Source: Clostridiales bacterium (GTDB lineage Bacteria; Bacillota; Clostridia; Peptostreptococcales; Anaerovoracaceae). Taken from it: a stretch of 8,008 bases of DNA. Under the pieces are notes generated by a model. It ran no database searches. It saw only the letters and a list, made by a program, of their open reading frames with translations, and was not told where the DNA came from. Positions 6,855 to 8,008 of this stretch are shown here, one piece after another (position 1 is the first letter of the stretch; every line of letters starts with the position of its first letter). The DNA lies in contig DPKU01000174.1 of the NCBI GenBank assembly GCA_003542355.1, positions 1 through 8,008 on the forward strand, in the 5' to 3' direction. A program made the translations under genes and the position numbers.

Positions 6855-7287
6855 CACACAACTCAGCAGAGCACAGATCATGGAGATCATTCCGCACAGA
6901 GATCCCATGCTCCTGGTGGATCGCGTGCTGTCCATGAAAGAAGGAACGTGTATTGAAGGGTCGTTTTATGTGGACCCCAACCGGGAGATTTTTAAGGGTC
7001 ATTTTCCGGGCGAACCGGTCCTTCCGGGCGTATATACCGTGGAGGTGATGGCCCAGGTGTCCGATATCCTGCTCTTGTCCATGGCGCGGTATGCCGGAAA
7101 GATCCCGCTCTTCATCGGCATCGACAAAGTGCGCTTTTTGCGCAAGATCCAACCCGGTGATACACTGCGGATCCTGAGCAAAATCCAATCAGAGCGGCTC
7201 GAAAAATCGATCGTCACCTGCAGTGCAGAGGTCTATACCCAAGGAGAATTGGCATGTACCGGAGACGTTACACTGGCCATGAGATAG
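6847..7287 (+). CDS. fabZ: FabZ-type hotdog 3-hydroxyacyl-(ACP/CoA) dehydratase
   Basis: The protein of 146 residues is the usual FabZ length. The family dehydrates (R)-3-hydroxyacyl-ACP to trans-2-enoyl-ACP in type II fatty acid synthesis. It shows IIPHRDPMLLVDRV (14-27), the active-site helix GHFPGEPVLPGVYTVEVMAQ with catalytic His52 and Glu66, and FIGIDKVRFLRKIQPGD (94-110 region). Everything needed for catalysis appears present. It overlaps the activator gene by eight bases and lies 12 bases before the acyl-CoA dehydrogenase gene, so it belongs to the operon. No acyl carrier protein, FabG, FabF or other fatty acid synthesis gene is seen beside it. I infer that it works on a CoA thioester here, in place of a crotonase, but ordinary fatty acid synthesis cannot be excluded. 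Confidence 0.88.
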   Translation: MLDTQLSRAQIMEIIPHRDPMLLVDRVLSMKEGTCIEGSFYVDPNREIFKGHFPGEPVLPGVYTVEVMAQVSDILLLSMARYAGKIPLFIGIDKVRFLRKIQPGDTLRILSKIQSERLEKSIVTCSAEVYTQGELACTGDVTLAMR

Positions 7288-7299
7288 AAGGAGGAAATC

Positions 7300-8008
7300 A
7301 TGAACTTTACACCGACAAAAGAACAGGACATGGTCAGACAGATGGTCCGGGAGTTTGCCGAGACCGAGGTGAAGCCCATTGCTGCGGAAATAGACGAAAA
7401 GGCTGAATATCCTTTTGATACCGTTGCCAAAGCCGCAAAGCTGGGACTCCTGGGCATGCCGTTTCCCGCAGAATACGGCGGCGGCGAAACGGACTACATC
7501 AGCTATATCATCGCCGTGGAGGAATTGTCCAGAGTCTGCGGATCTCACGGCGTGATCGTACAGACCCACTGTGCGCTCTGCTGCTGGCCGATCCTGACCT
7601 ATGGTACAACCGAGCAAAAAGAAAAATACCTCCCCGACCTGGTGGCCGGCAGAAAACTGGGCGCTTTCGGCTTGACGGAGCCCAATGCCGGTACCGACGC
7701 GGCGGGCATCCAGACCCGTGCGGTGGACAAAGGGGATCACTGGCTTCTCAATGGAAGCAAGATTTTTATCTCCGGTGGCGGCATTGCCGACGTCTACGTC
7801 ATTATGGCTATGACGGACAAATCTAAAGGAACGAGAGGGATCTCCTCCTTCATTGTCGAAAAAGGGATGCCAGGGTTCACAGTGCCCAAGCACGAGAACA
7901 AGATGGGGATCCGAGGCAGCTTGGCCGGCGAACTGGTGTTCGAGGATGTAAAGATTCCTAAAGAAAACCTGTTGGGAACCATTGGTAAAGGCTTTAAAGT
8001 TGCCATTC
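7300..8008 (+). CDS. Acyl-CoA dehydrogenase (butyryl-CoA dehydrogenase type), 3' end outside the window
   Basis: This is a FAD-dependent acyl-CoA dehydrogenase that would interconvert a saturated acyl-CoA and its 2-enoyl-CoA, usually with electron transfer flavoprotein EtfAB as partner. Only 236 residues of about 380 are visible. The N-terminal helical domain reads very like clostridial Bcd (VRQMVREFAETEVKPIAAEID, with SYIIAVEELSRVCG at 68-81). The FAD/substrate domain has GLTEPNAGTDAAG (124-136), NGSKIFISGG (151-160) and KMGIRGS...ELVFEDV. The catalytic glutamate of this family lies downstream of the window and cannot be checked. Two local differences from Bcd stand out: HCALCCWP at 90-97 and GSLAGEL at 206-212, where Bcd has, as I recall, HTSLCASL and ASSTTEL. 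The ATG is preceded by a strong AAGGAGG (7288-7294), five bases away. In this operon it probably works as an enoyl-CoA reductase after either dehydratase; etfBA may follow downstream. Confidence 0.93.
   Translation, partial: MNFTPTKEQDMVRQMVREFAETEVKPIAAEIDEKAEYPFDTVAKAAKLGLLGMPFPAEYGGGETDYISYIIAVEELSRVCGSHGVIVQTHCALCCWPILTYGTTEQKEKYLPDLVAGRKLGAFGLTEPNAGTDAAGIQTRAVDKGDHWLLNGSKIFISGGGIADVYVIMAMTDKSKGTRGISSFIVEKGMPGFTVPKHENKMGIRGSLAGELVFEDVKIPKENLLGTIGKGFKVAI

Noticed and set aside
7189..7893. An open frame of 234 codons on the minus strand across the FabZ-type and acyl-CoA dehydrogenase genes
   Set aside because: It is antisense to two well-supported genes and their junction, with a low-complexity His/Cys/Phe-rich product typical of a shadow frame.

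Overview
The window looks like part of a chromosome from a strictly anaerobic, fermentative Firmicute, probably a member of the Clostridia. I infer this from the gene content: a radical-type 2-hydroxyacyl-CoA dehydratase with its ATP-dependent activator, a clostridial butyryl-CoA-dehydrogenase-type flavoprotein and a clostridial-style thiolase/3-hydroxyacyl-CoA dehydrogenase pair. Strong AGGAGG-like ribosome binding sites and tight packing of genes agree with this. Base composition is near 50% GC by eye. No species can be named from the sequence alone.

All nine genes lie on the + strand and look like one operon that continues past both ends. In order: the 3' part of a glycerol-dehydrogenase-type polyol dehydrogenase (3-767); a KduD-like short-chain dehydrogenase (782-1540); an acetyl-CoA acyltransferase (thiolase, 1562-2776); an HBD-type 3-hydroxyacyl-CoA dehydrogenase (2801-3661); the alpha (3676-4905) and beta (4905-6035) subunits of a 2-hydroxyacyl-CoA dehydratase; its ATPase activator (6063-6854); a FabZ-type hotdog dehydratase (6847-7287); and the 5' part of an acyl-CoA dehydrogenase (7300 to the end). 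The largest gap between genes is 27 bases. Three junctions overlap or nearly overlap. I see no terminator, internal promoter, RNA gene, repeat, CRISPR or mobile element.

Two pathways seem to be joined. One is reductive dehydroxylation of a 2-hydroxyacyl-CoA to a saturated acyl-CoA (dehydratase, activator, then acyl-CoA dehydrogenase working as an enoyl-CoA reductase), as in the acrylate pathway from lactate to propionyl-CoA or in reductive Stickland branches. The other is condensation and reduction of acyl-CoAs (thiolase, 3-hydroxyacyl-CoA dehydrogenase, a dehydratase, acyl-CoA dehydrogenase), as in butyrate formation and chain elongation. The acyl-CoA dehydrogenase could serve both. The usual crotonase is absent from the window and a FabZ-type hotdog protein sits in its place. 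The polyol dehydrogenase and the KduD-like enzyme at the 5' side hint that a polyol- or sugar-acid-derived compound feeds the pathway. The true substrate is not determined; no CoA-transferase, CoA ligase, EtfAB, transporter or regulator is visible in the window.
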